Position numbers and translations under genes: made by a program
Part shown: positions 1 to 10,721 of the stretch, piece by piece
Layout: each line of letters opens with the position of its first letter
Position numbering within the stretch: the stretch's first letter is position 1
Assembly: GCA_023412805.1 (NCBI GenBank)
Contig: JAEZRM010000144.1
Coordinates: forward strand, 1 to 64,000
Origin: Pseudomonadota bacterium
GTDB lineage: Bacteria > Pseudomonadota > Alphaproteobacteria > Rhizobiales > Hyphomicrobiaceae
Direction of reading: 5' to 3'
Length of the DNA: 64,000 nt
Notes under the pieces: model-generated
Seen by the model: the letters and a program-made list of their open reading frames with translations, nothing else
What the model was told of the DNA's origin: nothing
Databases searched by the model: none

Positions 1-18
1 CGCGCCGCAAAGAAGTAA
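1..18 (+). CDS. Possible 3' end of an upstream gene
   Basis: Frame 1 reads Arg-Ala-Ala-Lys-Lys and then TAA at 16-18. A Lys-rich end followed by GC-rich spacer fits the tail of a gene that starts before the window, but five codons cannot establish this. The rest of the spacer up to 114 shows no other feature apart from the Shine-Dalgarno-like AGAGG just before the next gene. Confidence 0.25.
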   Translation, partial: RAAKK

Positions 19-114
19 GGCTCCCTGCCGCCGAGGCGCGCCGCGCCAATAGCCGGGCGCGCATCGGCGTTTCCATTCCCCGACGTGCCGAGCACTGTAA
101 AAAAAGAGGCCGCG

Positions 115-453
115 ATGAGCACTGCCACGATCGGGCGCCCGCCCCAGGACTGCAAGGATTTGTCCGAGGTCCGCGTCGAAATCGACCGCTGCGATCAGCA
201 GCTCGTCAGCATGATCGCGGAGCGCTTCGGCTATGTGGAGCGCGCCTGGCAGATCAAGCTTGGCCTCAATCAGGAAGCCAACGTACCCTGGCGCAACCAG
301 CAGGTGTTCGACCGCGTACGTAAGCTCGCCGAGGAAAAGGGCATCCCGCCCGACATGTGCGAGGCGCTTTGGCGACAGATGGTCGGCTGGTTCATTCAAT
401 ACGAAGAAGAGAAGCTGAAGGACGAGATCGCCGCGAAGGCCAAGAAGAGCTGA
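115..453 (+). CDS. Chorismate mutase-like protein (AroQ fold)
   Basis: A 112-residue, mostly helical protein of the size of AroQ-class chorismate mutases and PchB-type isochorismate pyruvate lyases. The family signature of helix 1 is visible as a VEIDRCDQQLVSMIAER stretch (about residues 20-36), followed by a QIK segment and a C-terminal helix with WRQMVGWFIQYEEEKLK. Members convert chorismate to prephenate; the PchB subgroup splits isochorismate, and the sequence alone does not separate them. I chose ATG 115 because AGAGG lies just upstream; a GTG at 85 in frame has no such site. It has no aromatic-pathway neighbour here, and the only DAHP synthase is 32 kb away. Confidence 0.75.
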   Translation: MSTATIGRPPQDCKDLSEVRVEIDRCDQQLVSMIAERFGYVERAWQIKLGLNQEANVPWRNQQVFDRVRKLAEEKGIPPDMCEALWRQMVGWFIQYEEEKLKDEIAAKAKKS

Positions 454-476
454 TCCACACCGAAAGGGCGCCATCG

Positions 477-785
477 GTGTCGATACTCAGCAATATCCCT
501 CCGGACCTGATCGAAATCGTCACGCACGCCGTGATGAACCCTGGTACCGTCGTCGCCGGCTATCTGATCGGGCGACGCGCCGACCAGCCACAGAAGATCA
601 TCGTCGGTGCTTTTGCCGCGGGCGCTGCGGGCGTCCTGTTCGCGTGGCTCGTGATGAAGATCGGGTTGTCACCCGACCATCCGCGTCTCTTCCCCGGCAT
701 CTTCGTGCTCTCGTTCATTCTCGGCGCCGGCTGGGCATGGCTCGGCTATTTCGCCGGCACATCGCGGCGCGGGAACGGACAGTAA
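477..785 (+). CDS. Small membrane protein of unknown function
   Basis: A 102-residue hydrophobic protein beginning at GTG 477, with AAAGGG about 10 nt upstream. Hydrophobic stretches lie near residues 18-27, 36-55 and 71-92, so two to three membrane spans are likely; a GRRADQPQK loop follows the first. I recognise no family. It follows the chorismate-mutase-like gene by 23 nt and is probably cotranscribed with it, and it converges on the acyl-CoA synthetase gene. Confidence 0.6.
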   Translation: MSILSNIPPDLIEIVTHAVMNPGTVVAGYLIGRRADQPQKIIVGAFAAGAAGVLFAWLVMKIGLSPDHPRLFPGIFVLSFILGAGWAWLGYFAGTSRRGNGQ

Positions 786-796
786 GCGCGCCGTCC

Positions 797-2359
797 TCAC
801 CCCGGCCGGGTGATAGTCACTTCGTCGACCACGACGCGGCCGTCATCGATGTCCGACAGCAGGCGGCGCATGATCTTGCCCGAGGACGTGATCGGCACGC
901 TTTCCACGAACTGTACGCCGCGCGGAACCTTGTACGCCGCGAGGTGCTCGCGGCAATGGTCCGCAAGCTCCTTGCCGCTCGCCTTGGCGCCCGGCTTCAG
1001 CATGACATAGGCCTTGGCGAGCTCACCTTTTGCCTCGTCCGGTACACCGCGCACGGCTGCCAAAGCCACCGACGGATGGCCACATAGGATGCGCTCGAGC
1101 TCGGCCGGATAGACGTTGTAGCCGGACGTGAGGATCATATCCTTCTTGCGGTCGACGATCGTGTAGTAGCCGTCCTCGTCAACGGTCGCGATGTCGCCCG
1201 TATGCATCCAGCCATCCGAACGAAGCGTCTCGCGCGTGCTCGCCTCATTGCCGTAGTAGCCATCCATGACCATGGGGCCCTTGACCATCAGCTCGCCGCG
1301 CTCGCCAGCCGGCATCTCTTTATCCGGATCGGTCACGTCCACGATCTTGCAGGAAAAGCCCGGAACGGGCAGGCCGATCGTGCCCGGCTTGTTGATACCG
1401 TAGTACGGATTGAACGTCGCCGCACCGGCAAGCTCCGTCATGCCCCAGAGCTCCAGCACCGGCGCCCCCGTGCGCTCTGTCCATTCGAGCGACTTCGCGA
1501 CGGGAAGCGTCTGACCGCCGACGGTGCACCGTGTCAGCGACGAGAGGTCGTACTGCTCAAACTTCGGATGGGCGAGCATGTAGTAATACGCCGTCGGCAC
1601 GCTATCGATGATGGTTGCGCGATGCTCCTGGATTGCGGCGAACATGCCTTCTTCGCTGAAGCGCGGCAGGATTACCATCTTGGCGCCAACCATGAACGCC
1701 GCATTGAACACGCAGCTCGAATAGACGTGGGGTGAGGGAAGCGGCGAGACGACCGTATCGGCAGCCGTGCGCGTGTTCATCATCGCCGCGACATAGGCCG
1801 CCGTGACGATTGAACGATGCTGCTGAACGGCGCCTTTGGGATGGCCGGTAGTGCCCGACGTATAGCAGATCGCGCCGACATCCTTCGGCGAACGCCTCAC
1901 GGGATCGAACGTCGCGGCGCCGAGCTTCAGCCAAAGATCGAAGGGAACGGCGCCGGTCGGCGGCTTGTCGCCCCAGGCGACGATCTCGGTGAGCTCACCC
2001 TTGCCCTTGAGGCCCATCAACGGCTCGGCTTTATCGGCCGATGCCACGATGACGCGGGCGCCGGAGTCCTGAACAATGAACGCGACCTCGGAAGGCGTCA
2101 GCATTACATTGATCGGGTTCACGACGGCGCCGGTTTTTGCGATCGCGAAGTACGCCACCATCCACTCGATGGCATTCGGGCCATAGAGCGTCACCCGGTC
2201 GCCGGGTCGGACGCCAGCACCGACCAAGCCGTTCGCAAATGCGTTCGAGGCATCGTCGAGCTGTCGGTACGTGAGCTGATCGCTGCCGACGACGAGTGCA
2301 GTACGGTCGCCGTAGCGGCGCGTCGCATAGGGCAGGATTTCGCCAAGCGTCGAAACCAT
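797..2359 (-). CDS. Acyl-CoA synthetase (AMP-forming, ANL superfamily)
   Basis: A 520-residue adenylate-forming ligase that activates a carboxylic acid via acyl-AMP to its CoA thioester. All core motifs are present: P-loop YTSGTTGHPKG (166-176), WGMTE (305-309), the HTGDI hinge region (386-390) and the C-terminal catalytic Lys in TSSGKIMRR (K495). Length fits medium- or long-chain fatty or aromatic acid CoA ligases; the substrate cannot be told from sequence. ATG 2359 is preceded by GGGAGG. It is divergent from the peptide-type ABC transporter, with 219 nt between start codons where both promoters should lie. Confidence 0.88.
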   Translation of the reverse strand: MVSTLGEILPYATRRYGDRTALVVGSDQLTYRQLDDASNAFANGLVGAGVRPGDRVTLYGPNAIEWMVAYFAIAKTGAVVNPINVMLTPSEVAFIVQDSGARVIVASADKAEPLMGLKGKGELTEIVAWGDKPPTGAVPFDLWLKLGAATFDPVRRSPKDVGAICYTSGTTGHPKGAVQQHRSIVTAAYVAAMMNTRTAADTVVSPLPSPHVYSSCVFNAAFMVGAKMVILPRFSEEGMFAAIQEHRATIIDSVPTAYYYMLAHPKFEQYDLSSLTRCTVGGQTLPVAKSLEWTERTGAPVLELWGMTELAGAATFNPYYGINKPGTIGLPVPGFSCKIVDVTDPDKEMPAGERGELMVKGPMVMDGYYGNEASTRETLRSDGWMHTGDIATVDEDGYYTIVDRKKDMILTSGYNVYPAELERILCGHPSVALAAVRGVPDEAKGELAKAYVMLKPGAKASGKELADHCREHLAAYKVPRGVQFVESVPITSSGKIMRRLLSDIDDGRVVVDEVTITRPG

Positions 2360-2578
2360 ATCGAGCCTCCCTCCGAGATGCTTCTTTTGCCAGCCGCGAG
2401 CGCCGGTTCTTCCAGCAAATTTAGCGGAGAGAAAGTGCAGCCTACAATACGCTTATCGCCTGAAGGCGCATTGACCGAACCGAGCTGTGCTGATTTGATG
2501 CCCGCCAAGATTACCGTCGCTGGGCCGTGCCGAGGTCAACTCGGCCGAAGGGCAAGCTCAAAACCGTGGAGTTCTCCA

Positions 2579-4375
2579 ATGAAAGAGCATGAGTTGCGCG
2601 CACTCGTCGGCGAGGTGAAGGAGGGCAAGCTTTCGCGGCGCGCCTTCGTCACCCGGATGGTCGCGCTTGGGCTGACCGCGCCGATGGCGAGCCAGATGCT
2701 CGACTTCGTCGGCGTCGCGCGCGCCGATACGAAATTCAACTACAAGCCGACCAAGCGCGGCGGCGGCGGCGCACTGCGGCTGCTCTGGTGGCAGGCTCCC
2801 ACGCTCCTCAATCCGCACTTCGCGACCGGTACGAAAGACCAGGACGCCTCGCGCATATTCTATGAGCCGCTTGCCGGATGGGATGCCGACGGCAATCTCA
2901 TCCCTGCGCTCGCCGCCGAAATTCCGAGCCGGGAGAACGGCGGTCTTGCCGCCGACGGCAAGTCGGTGACGTGGAAGCTCAAGCAGGGCGTGAAATGGCA
3001 CGACGGCAAGCCGTTCACGGCCGACGATGTCGTGTTCAATTGGGAGTTCTCCTCCGACCCCGAAACGGCGACCGTCACGAGCGGCTCCTATAAGGATGTG
3101 AAGGTCGAGAAGGTCGACGACTTTACGGTCCGCGTGCTCTTCGACAAGCCGACGCCTTTCTGGGCCGACGCATTCGTCGGCACCGCCGGCATGATCATTC
3201 CCAAGCACCTCTTCGCCGACTTCAGGGGCGCGAAGTCCCGTGAGGCGCCGACCAACCTGAAGCCAGTCGGCACCGGCGCCTTCAAGTTCGTGGACTTCAA
3301 GCCGGGCGATATGGTGCGCGCGGAGGCCAACCCGGACTACCACATCCCGAACCAGCCGTATTTCGATACGCTCGAGATGAAGGGCGGCGGCGATGCCGTA
3401 TCGGCCGCCCGTGCGGTCCTTCAGACCGGCGAATACGATTACGCCTGGAACATGCAGGTCGAAGACGCGATCCTGAAACGCCTCGAGACGGGCGGCAAGG
3501 GCGAAGTGCACGTCGTTCCCGGTGGCAACATCGAGTTCATTCAGCTCAATTCGACTGACCCCTGGACCGAGGTGGACGGCGAACGCTCGAGCATCAAGAC
3601 CAAGCATCCCGCGTTCTCGGACCCGGCTGTCCGGCAGGCGATGATGCTGCTCGTGGACCGCAAATCGGTCCAGGACCACATCTACGGGCGCACGGGCGTC
3701 GCCACCGCGAACTTCCTCAACAACCCGGAGCGCTTTAATTCGAAGAACACGAAGTTCGAGCTCAATGTCGCTAAAGCGAACGAGATCCTCGACAAGGCGG
3801 GCTGGAAGAAAGGCGCTGATGGCATCCGCGAGAAGGGCGGCGCCAAACTGAAGTTCGTCTATCAGACGTCCATCAACGCGCCGCGCCAAAAGACCCAGGC
3901 CATCATCAAGCAGGCCGCACAGCAGGCCGGCATCGACCTTGAACTCAAGTCCGTCGTTGCCTCGGTGTTCTTCTCATCCGACGTCGCAAACCCGGATACC
4001 TATCCGAAGTTCTACGCCGACATGCAGATGTACACGACGACCATGTCGCAGCCGGATCCCGACCGGTTCATGAACCAGTACTGTTCCTGGGAAGTGGCCA
4101 CGAAGGACAACAAGTGGCAGGGGCGGAACTCCTCGCGCTTCCGTAACGAAGAGTACGACAAACTCTACCGCGCGGCCCAAGGTGAGCTCGACCCCATCAA
4201 GCGAGCCGCGCTGTTCATCCAGATGAACGACATTGTCGTCGGCACGGAGAACGGCACGATCATTCCGGTGGTCTATCGACCGCGCGCACACTCACGCTCC
4301 AAGACCCTCCGCGCAGATATCAGCGGCTGGGACAATGATACCTGGGCGCTTGCTCGCTGGTATCGGGAAGGCTGA
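2579..4375 (+). CDS. Peptide-type ABC transporter substrate-binding protein (SBP family 5)
   Basis: A 598-residue periplasmic binding protein of the OppA/DppA family. The N-terminus has a twin-arginine signal (KLSRRAFVTRM, residues 18-28) followed by a hydrophobic stretch, so export is probably by Tat rather than Sec. Family blocks include WKLKQGVKWHDGKPFTADDVV. The open frame extends far upstream, but ATG 2579 gives a sensible signal peptide and follows GTGGAG. It is the first gene of a five-gene import operon (binding protein, two permeases, two ATPases). The ligand could be an oligopeptide, an opine or another compound; sequence does not decide. Confidence 0.88.
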   Translation: MKEHELRALVGEVKEGKLSRRAFVTRMVALGLTAPMASQMLDFVGVARADTKFNYKPTKRGGGGALRLLWWQAPTLLNPHFATGTKDQDASRIFYEPLAGWDADGNLIPALAAEIPSRENGGLAADGKSVTWKLKQGVKWHDGKPFTADDVVFNWEFSSDPETATVTSGSYKDVKVEKVDDFTVRVLFDKPTPFWADAFVGTAGMIIPKHLFADFRGAKSREAPTNLKPVGTGAFKFVDFKPGDMVRAEANPDYHIPNQPYFDTLEMKGGGDAVSAARAVLQTGEYDYAWNMQVEDAILKRLETGGKGEVHVVPGGNIEFIQLNSTDPWTEVDGERSSIKTKHPAFSDPAVRQAMMLLVDRKSVQDHIYGRTGVATANFLNNPERFNSKNTKFELNVAKANEILDKAGWKKGADGIREKGGAKLKFVYQTSINAPRQKTQAIIKQAAQQAGIDLELKSVVASVFFSSDVANPDTYPKFYADMQMYTTTMSQPDPDRFMNQYCSWEVATKDNKWQGRNSSRFRNEEYDKLYRAAQGELDPIKRAALFIQMNDIVVGTENGTIIPVVYRPRAHSRSKTLRADISGWDNDTWALARWYREG

Positions 4376-4424
4376 TCTAGGCACAAGGATGTAGCATCGG
4401 AAGTAGGAACGGACGCGAGCATAC

Positions 4425-5384
4425 ATGGGATATTACATCCTGCGCCGGCTTCTGATCGCCATACCGAGCCTGCTCGGCATCAGCGTGGTTCTGTTCACGG
4501 TTCTCGCGCTGGCACCGGGCGATCCCTTCGAAGAGCTCGCAACAAATCCCGCGGTGCCGCCTGAGGTGAGGATGGCGCTGCGGGCCAAGTTCGGCCTCGA
4601 TGATCCAGTCGCCGTGCGCTACGTCCGCTGGATCACGGCCATGGCCCAGGGCGACTGGGGATTCTCCTTCGTCAGTCGCATCGATGTCGATGATCTCATT
4701 CTGCAGCGCCTTGGCGTGACGTTGTTTGTCATCGGCACTTCGCAGATTCTGGCGTTGCTGATCGCAATCCCGGTCGGCGTCATTGCAGCGACGCGGCCCT
4801 ACTCACTCTTCGATCAGATCGCCAATACGCTGGCCTTCATCGGCTTCTCGCTGCCGACGTTCTTCACCGGCTTGCTCTTCATCCTCATCTTCAGCATCTG
4901 GCTGGACTGGCTGCCGTTCGTCTACCAGGCTGACGTGCAAGCGACTGGCTGGCGATGGTATTGGGAACACCTCCGTCAAGCCATCATGCCCATTGCCGTG
5001 CTCGGCCTCTTCCAGGGCGCGTCGCTTGTTCGCTACGTGCGCTCGGCCGTGCTCGACGTGATCCGGCTCGACTATGTGACGACGGCGCGCGCCAAAGGTC
5101 TCGGCGAGCGCGTCGTGGTCGTGAAACACGTCGTGCGCAATGCCCTGATTCCGGTCGTGACCCTCGTTGCGCTCCAGATGCCCGCAATCTTCGGCGGCGC
5201 CATCGTAACCGAGCAGATCTTCCGCATTCCCGGGATCGGTTCGCTGCTCATCACCTCCATCCTCGCGAACGACACACCGGTAATCATGGCCGTGACGTTC
5301 GTGTTCGCGTGCCTCGTGGTCCTCTTCAACCTGATCGCTGATATCCTCTATGGCTGGCTCGACCCTCGCATCACCTTCCGCTGA
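4425..5384 (+). CDS. ABC transporter permease, OppB/DppB type
   Basis: A 319-residue inner-membrane permease with an N-terminal span (YYILRRLLIAIPSLLGISVV), the family's long first periplasmic loop, and a C-terminal BPD_transp_1 domain carrying the ATPase-contacting EAA-like loop (DYVTTARAKGLGERVVVVKH, about residues 211-230). It starts at ATG 4425, 49 nt after the binding protein, and its end overlaps the next permease by 35 nt, which suggests coupled translation. Confidence 0.9.
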   Translation: MGYYILRRLLIAIPSLLGISVVLFTVLALAPGDPFEELATNPAVPPEVRMALRAKFGLDDPVAVRYVRWITAMAQGDWGFSFVSRIDVDDLILQRLGVTLFVIGTSQILALLIAIPVGVIAATRPYSLFDQIANTLAFIGFSLPTFFTGLLFILIFSIWLDWLPFVYQADVQATGWRWYWEHLRQAIMPIAVLGLFQGASLVRYVRSAVLDVIRLDYVTTARAKGLGERVVVVKHVVRNALIPVVTLVALQMPAIFGGAIVTEQIFRIPGIGSLLITSILANDTPVIMAVTFVFACLVVLFNLIADILYGWLDPRITFR

Positions 5385-6291
5385 GGCGGCCGCACCCGCT
5401 GCGACGCGGGCGCCGACGTTCTCGCCGACGCGCGAGGCGTGGCGCCGCTTCCGCCGGCACAAGCTTGCGGTGATCAGCACCTTCATTCTCGGCCTGATGG
5501 TGCTCGCCATCCTGCTCGGGCCGTTGTTCTGGCGCGTACCGATCAACCACATCGATTTCGGCGCCACGCTGCAAGGCCCATCGTGGAGGCACCCGTTCGG
5601 GACCGACGACCTCGGTCAGGATCTCCTGGCACGCATGCTCTACGGCGGTCGCATCTCACTTGCCGTCGGCCTCGCCGCCATGTTCGTCGCGATCTTTGTC
5701 GGCACGATCATCGGCGCCATTGCCGGCATGTCGCGCGGCTGGGTCGGCTCCGCACTCATGTGGCTCACCGACCTCTTTCTCTCGCTGCCGCAGCTCCCGC
5801 TGCTGCTGCTGGTCATCTATCTCTTCCGCGACACGCTGAAGGGGACGTTCGGCCCCGAGGGCGGCACCTTCATCCTGATCGTCATCGTCATCGGCGGACT
5901 GCGCTGGATGCCCGTCGCCCGGCTCGTGCGCGCGCAATTCCTGTCGCTGCGTGAGAAGGAATTCGTCGAGGCGGCGCGCGCACTCGGCGCATCGAAGACC
6001 CGTCAGGTCGTACGCCACATCCTGCCCAACGCGCTCGGCCCCGTGATCGTCGCCGGTACGATCGACGTCGCAGCCGCCATCATCGCGGAGTCGACACTCT
6101 CCTTCCTCGGCCTCGGCTTCCCGCCGGACATTCCAACGTGGGGCCGGCTGCTTTTCGATGCCAAGGACAACCTCGACTTCGCACCGCACTGGGCGCTCTT
6201 CCCCGGCGCCGCGATCTTCCTGACCGTGCTCACGATCAACTTCATCGGCGACGGGCTCCGCGACGCGCTCGATCCACGCCGCGTGCTGTGA
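5350..6291 (+). CDS. ABC transporter permease, OppC/DppC type
   Basis: The 313-residue partner of the preceding permease. An Ala-rich cytoplasmic N-terminus and WRRFRRHKLAVIS precede the first span; the DppC-type GTDDLGQDLLARMLYGGRIS block and the EAA loop (EFVEAARALGASKTRQVVRH) are both visible. The ATG at 5350 lies inside the end of the previous gene. It should form the heterodimeric channel with the OppB-type protein. Confidence 0.9.
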   Translation: MAGSTLASPSAEAAAPAATRAPTFSPTREAWRRFRRHKLAVISTFILGLMVLAILLGPLFWRVPINHIDFGATLQGPSWRHPFGTDDLGQDLLARMLYGGRISLAVGLAAMFVAIFVGTIIGAIAGMSRGWVGSALMWLTDLFLSLPQLPLLLLVIYLFRDTLKGTFGPEGGTFILIVIVIGGLRWMPVARLVRAQFLSLREKEFVEAARALGASKTRQVVRHILPNALGPVIVAGTIDVAAAIIAESTLSFLGLGFPPDIPTWGRLLFDAKDNLDFAPHWALFPGAAIFLTVLTINFIGDGLRDALDPRRVL

Positions 6292-6337
6292 GACCCAAGT
6301 GACCGTACCTTACGCGCCCGCGCATCGGGGAGACCGC

Positions 6338-7315
<978 letters not shown>

Positions 7316-7354
7316 TCCGACGTCGCTTAGGACCTCCAAGGAGCCGGAGAACGA

Positions 7355-8356
<1,002 letters not shown>

Positions 8357-8359
8357 GCA

Positions 8360-8377
8360 GGGCGGCCGAAGCCGCCC
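8360..8377. terminator. GC hairpin between convergent genes
   Basis: GGGCGGC, loop CGAA, GCCGCCC, four bases past the oppF-type stop codon and before the ssb stop codon. It has no T-tract on either strand, so it may be a weak bidirectional terminator or only an mRNA-end stabiliser. Confidence 0.45.
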
Positions 8378-8384
8378 CCCGCTC

Positions 8385-8888
8385 TCAGAACGGGATTTCG
8401 TCGTCGAGCTTCTTGTCGAAGCCGCCGCCACCACCACGGCTGCCACCACCACTCGAACGGCGCGGAGGCTCGCTATAGCCGCCACTGCTATCGCCATAAT
8501 CGGATTGCGCGCTGTCGCTCATGCCGCCGCCGCCCGGACGTCCGTCGAGCATGGTCAGCACGGCATTGAAGCCCTGCAGGACTACCTCGGTCGAGTAGCG
8601 TTCCTGACCCTGCTGATCCTGCCACTTGCGCGTCTGTAGAGCGCCCTCGATGTACACCTTCGAGCCCTTCTTGAGGTATTGCTCGACGATCTTGCAGAGC
8701 GGTTCGCTGAAGATCACGACCGAATGCCACTCGGTCTTCTCGCGGCGCTCGCCGGAGTTCTTGTCGCGCCAGCTTTCGCTCGTCGCGATGCGCAGGTTGG
8801 CGATCGGCCGACCGTCCTGCGTGCGGCGGATTTCGGGATCCTTGCCGAGATTACCGATCAGGATCACCTTGTTTACGGAACCGGCCAT
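8385..8888 (-). CDS. ssb: Single-stranded DNA-binding protein
   Basis: A 167-residue SSB: an N-terminal OB fold (MAGSVNKVILIGNLGKDPEIRR onward, to about residue 110), a Gly/Ser-rich disordered linker, and the acidic C-terminal tip DDEIPF that recruits repair and replication proteins. It coats single-stranded DNA as a tetramer. A GTTC-N7-GTTC element 222 nt upstream of the start suggests LexA control. Confidence 0.96.
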   Translation of the reverse strand: MAGSVNKVILIGNLGKDPEIRRTQDGRPIANLRIATSESWRDKNSGERREKTEWHSVVIFSEPLCKIVEQYLKKGSKVYIEGALQTRKWQDQQGQERYSTEVVLQGFNAVLTMLDGRPGGGGMSDSAQSDYGDSSGGYSEPPRRSSGGGSRGGGGGFDKKLDDEIPF

Positions 8889-9109
8889 GTCGTTACTCCT
8901 CTGATTGGCCCCGAAGCTGCCCTCGCGCGCAACATCAGCCGCGCTGAAGCGCCAGCTTCCGGGAGCCCGATTCGTCCATTAGAGAGTACGCGCTAACCAA
9001 CCGCCGACCGACTCGGGCCCTGCTGTGAACCGATGCTTATGCACCAAATTCACCGCATCCGTGACGCAGGCCGCAGATACCGTCGCGTAACACACCGCTG
9101 GTGGCGCAT

Positions 9110-9124
9110 GTTCCCTTTATGTTC
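9110..9124. promoter_or_regulatory. Putative alphaproteobacterial LexA (SOS) box
   Basis: GTTC, seven bases (CCTTTAT), GTTC: an exact match to the direct-repeat LexA operator known in Alphaproteobacteria. It lies in the divergent ssb/gph spacer, 222 nt upstream of ssb and 51 nt upstream of gph. SSB is a plausible SOS target; gph could also be affected. The match and position are seen; regulation is inferred. Confidence 0.6.
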
Positions 9125-9174
9125 ACAATAACCGAGTTAGCTTGCATGAGCAAGCGCCTGCTGGAGCCTTGCCC

Positions 9175-9846
9175 ATGCATGACCTGACTGTCGCTTTCGA
9201 CCTCGACGGGACGCTCGTCGAGACCGCGCCGGACCTGATCGCCGCGACGAACCACGTGCTGGCGGCTGTCGACCTCGCGCCCGTAGCGCCTGAACTGATC
9301 AGGCCCTCGATCAGTTTCGGCGCCGCGGCCATGATCAGAGAGGGTTTCCGCCTCCATGGACGGCAGGTGTCCGCTGATGAGGCTGCGGCTCACTTCGAGC
9401 GCTTTATCGCCTACTACACCGCGAACATCGCCGCGACGAGCCACGCCTTCCCAGGCCTGGAAACCTCGCTCGACCGCCTCGCCACTGGAGGCGCGAAGCT
9501 CGCCGTGTGCACGAACAAGCAGGCAGCGCTCTCGGAGCAGCTTCTCGGCGATCTCAGACTGCGCACGCGCTTCGCGGCGCTCGCCGGCCGCGATACTTTC
9601 CCGGTCTGCAAGCCGCACCCCCATCACCTCATCGGCGCGATCCGCATGGCGGGTGGTGATCCCAAGCGCGCGATCATGGTCGGTGACAGCAAGACGGATA
9701 TCGATACGGCCAAGGCGGCGGGCATTCCCGTGGTCGCGGTGACCTTCGGTTACACCGACGTCCATGTGCGCGAGCTGGCGCCCGACGCCGTGATCGAGCA
9801 CTACGACGAACTCATTCCTGCCATCGAGCGGCTGATCGGGCGCTGA
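9175..9846 (+). CDS. gph: Phosphoglycolate phosphatase-like HAD hydrolase
   Basis: A 223-residue HAD phosphatase. Motif I is FDLDGTLVET (residues 7-16), motif II is the VCTN segment, and motifs III/IV end in KPHP and MVGDSKTDI. Length and cap layout match Gph, which removes phosphoglycolate produced by DNA 3'-end repair and by Rubisco oxygenation. ATG 9175 follows CTGGAG; an in-frame TTG at 9142 is less likely. It converges on the SucD-like gene with 2 nt between stop codons. Confidence 0.85.
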   Translation: MHDLTVAFDLDGTLVETAPDLIAATNHVLAAVDLAPVAPELIRPSISFGAAAMIREGFRLHGRQVSADEAAAHFERFIAYYTANIAATSHAFPGLETSLDRLATGGAKLAVCTNKQAALSEQLLGDLRLRTRFAALAGRDTFPVCKPHPHHLIGAIRMAGGDPKRAIMVGDSKTDIDTAKAAGIPVVAVTFGYTDVHVRELAPDAVIEHYDELIPAIERLIGR

Positions 9847-9848
9847 AG

Positions 9849-10721
9849 CTACCGCTTCAGCCGCGCCTTGAGCACGCCGGGCACTTCGTTCGGCGTCGCG
9901 CAGACGGTGACGCCGGCTTCTTCCAGCGCCGCCTTCTTCCCTGCATACGAACCGCGGTTGCCCATGACGATTGCGCCCGCGTGACCCATCTTCTTGCCGG
10001 GCGGTGACGCCGCACCCGCAATGAAAGCCGCAACGGGCTTGCGCATGGTCGCAGCATACTCCGCTGCCGCCTCCTCCATCGCGCCACCGATCTCGCCGAC
10101 GAGCGCAATTGCCTTCGTCGCCGGATCTTTATCGAGCGCGACGAGCGCGTCGCGTGTCGTCGTGCCGATGATGGGGTCGCCGCCTATGCCGACGAACGAT
10201 GAAATACCGAGCCCGGCTTGCACGAGGTTGAGACAGAGCAGCGTGCCGAGCGAGCCCGAGCGCGAGATCACGCCAATATCGCCCTTCTGGAAAACACGCG
10301 CGTTGAAGGCCGGCATGAAGCCGACGAAATTCACCCCGGTCGTCACAAGGCCGGCCGTATTCGGGCCGATCACCTGCGCGCCACGCTCGCGCGCCGCCGC
10401 GAGGAAGTACATCGTATCCTGCACGGGTACGTGCTCGGTGAGGCAAACGATCTTGCGGACACCCGCAGCGATGATGTCGAGCGCGGCTTCCTTCACGCCG
10501 AACGGCGGCACGAACATCACGGCCGCGTCGATCTTCTGATCCTTCGCCGCATCCTGCGCCGAAGCCCACACCGGCAAATCCAGGTGACGCTCGCCCGCCC
10601 GACGCGGATTGACACCGCCGATGACCTTCGTGCCGTAGTCGCGCATGCGCTCCGACCAGAACGTGCCTTGCTTGCCCGTGATGCCCTGCACGAGCACGGT
10701 ATCGTTGCTTCCGATGATCAT
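9849..10721 (-). CDS. Succinyl-CoA ligase alpha-subunit-like protein
   Basis: A 290-residue CoA ligase alpha subunit with an N-terminal CoA-binding Rossmann domain (GITGKQGTFW, 13-22), SRSGSLG (153-159) and the phosphohistidine loop GHAGAIV with H247. It forms acyl-CoA from an acid, CoA and NTP through a phosphohistidine intermediate. It overlaps the beta subunit gene by 4 nt (ATGA). Several segments differ from housekeeping SucD, and no TCA genes are adjacent, so it may be a paralogue acting on another dicarboxylate such as malate (MtkB-like). Confidence 0.8.
   Translation of the reverse strand: MIIGSNDTVLVQGITGKQGTFWSERMRDYGTKVIGGVNPRRAGERHLDLPVWASAQDAAKDQKIDAAVMFVPPFGVKEAALDIIAAGVRKIVCLTEHVPVQDTMYFLAAARERGAQVIGPNTAGLVTTGVNFVGFMPAFNARVFQKGDIGVISRSGSLGTLLCLNLVQAGLGISSFVGIGGDPIIGTTTRDALVALDKDPATKAIALVGEIGGAMEEAAAEYAATMRKPVAAFIAGAASPPGKKMGHAGAIVMGNRGSYAGKKAALEEAGVTVCATPNEVPGVLKARLKR

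Noticed and set aside
2558..3889. A 443-residue minus-strand open frame opposite the ABC binding-protein gene
   Set aside because: Its protein is Arg/Val/Glu/Asp-rich with no family motif, as expected for the antisense of a high-GC gene, while the plus strand has clear SBP family blocks and a Tat signal.
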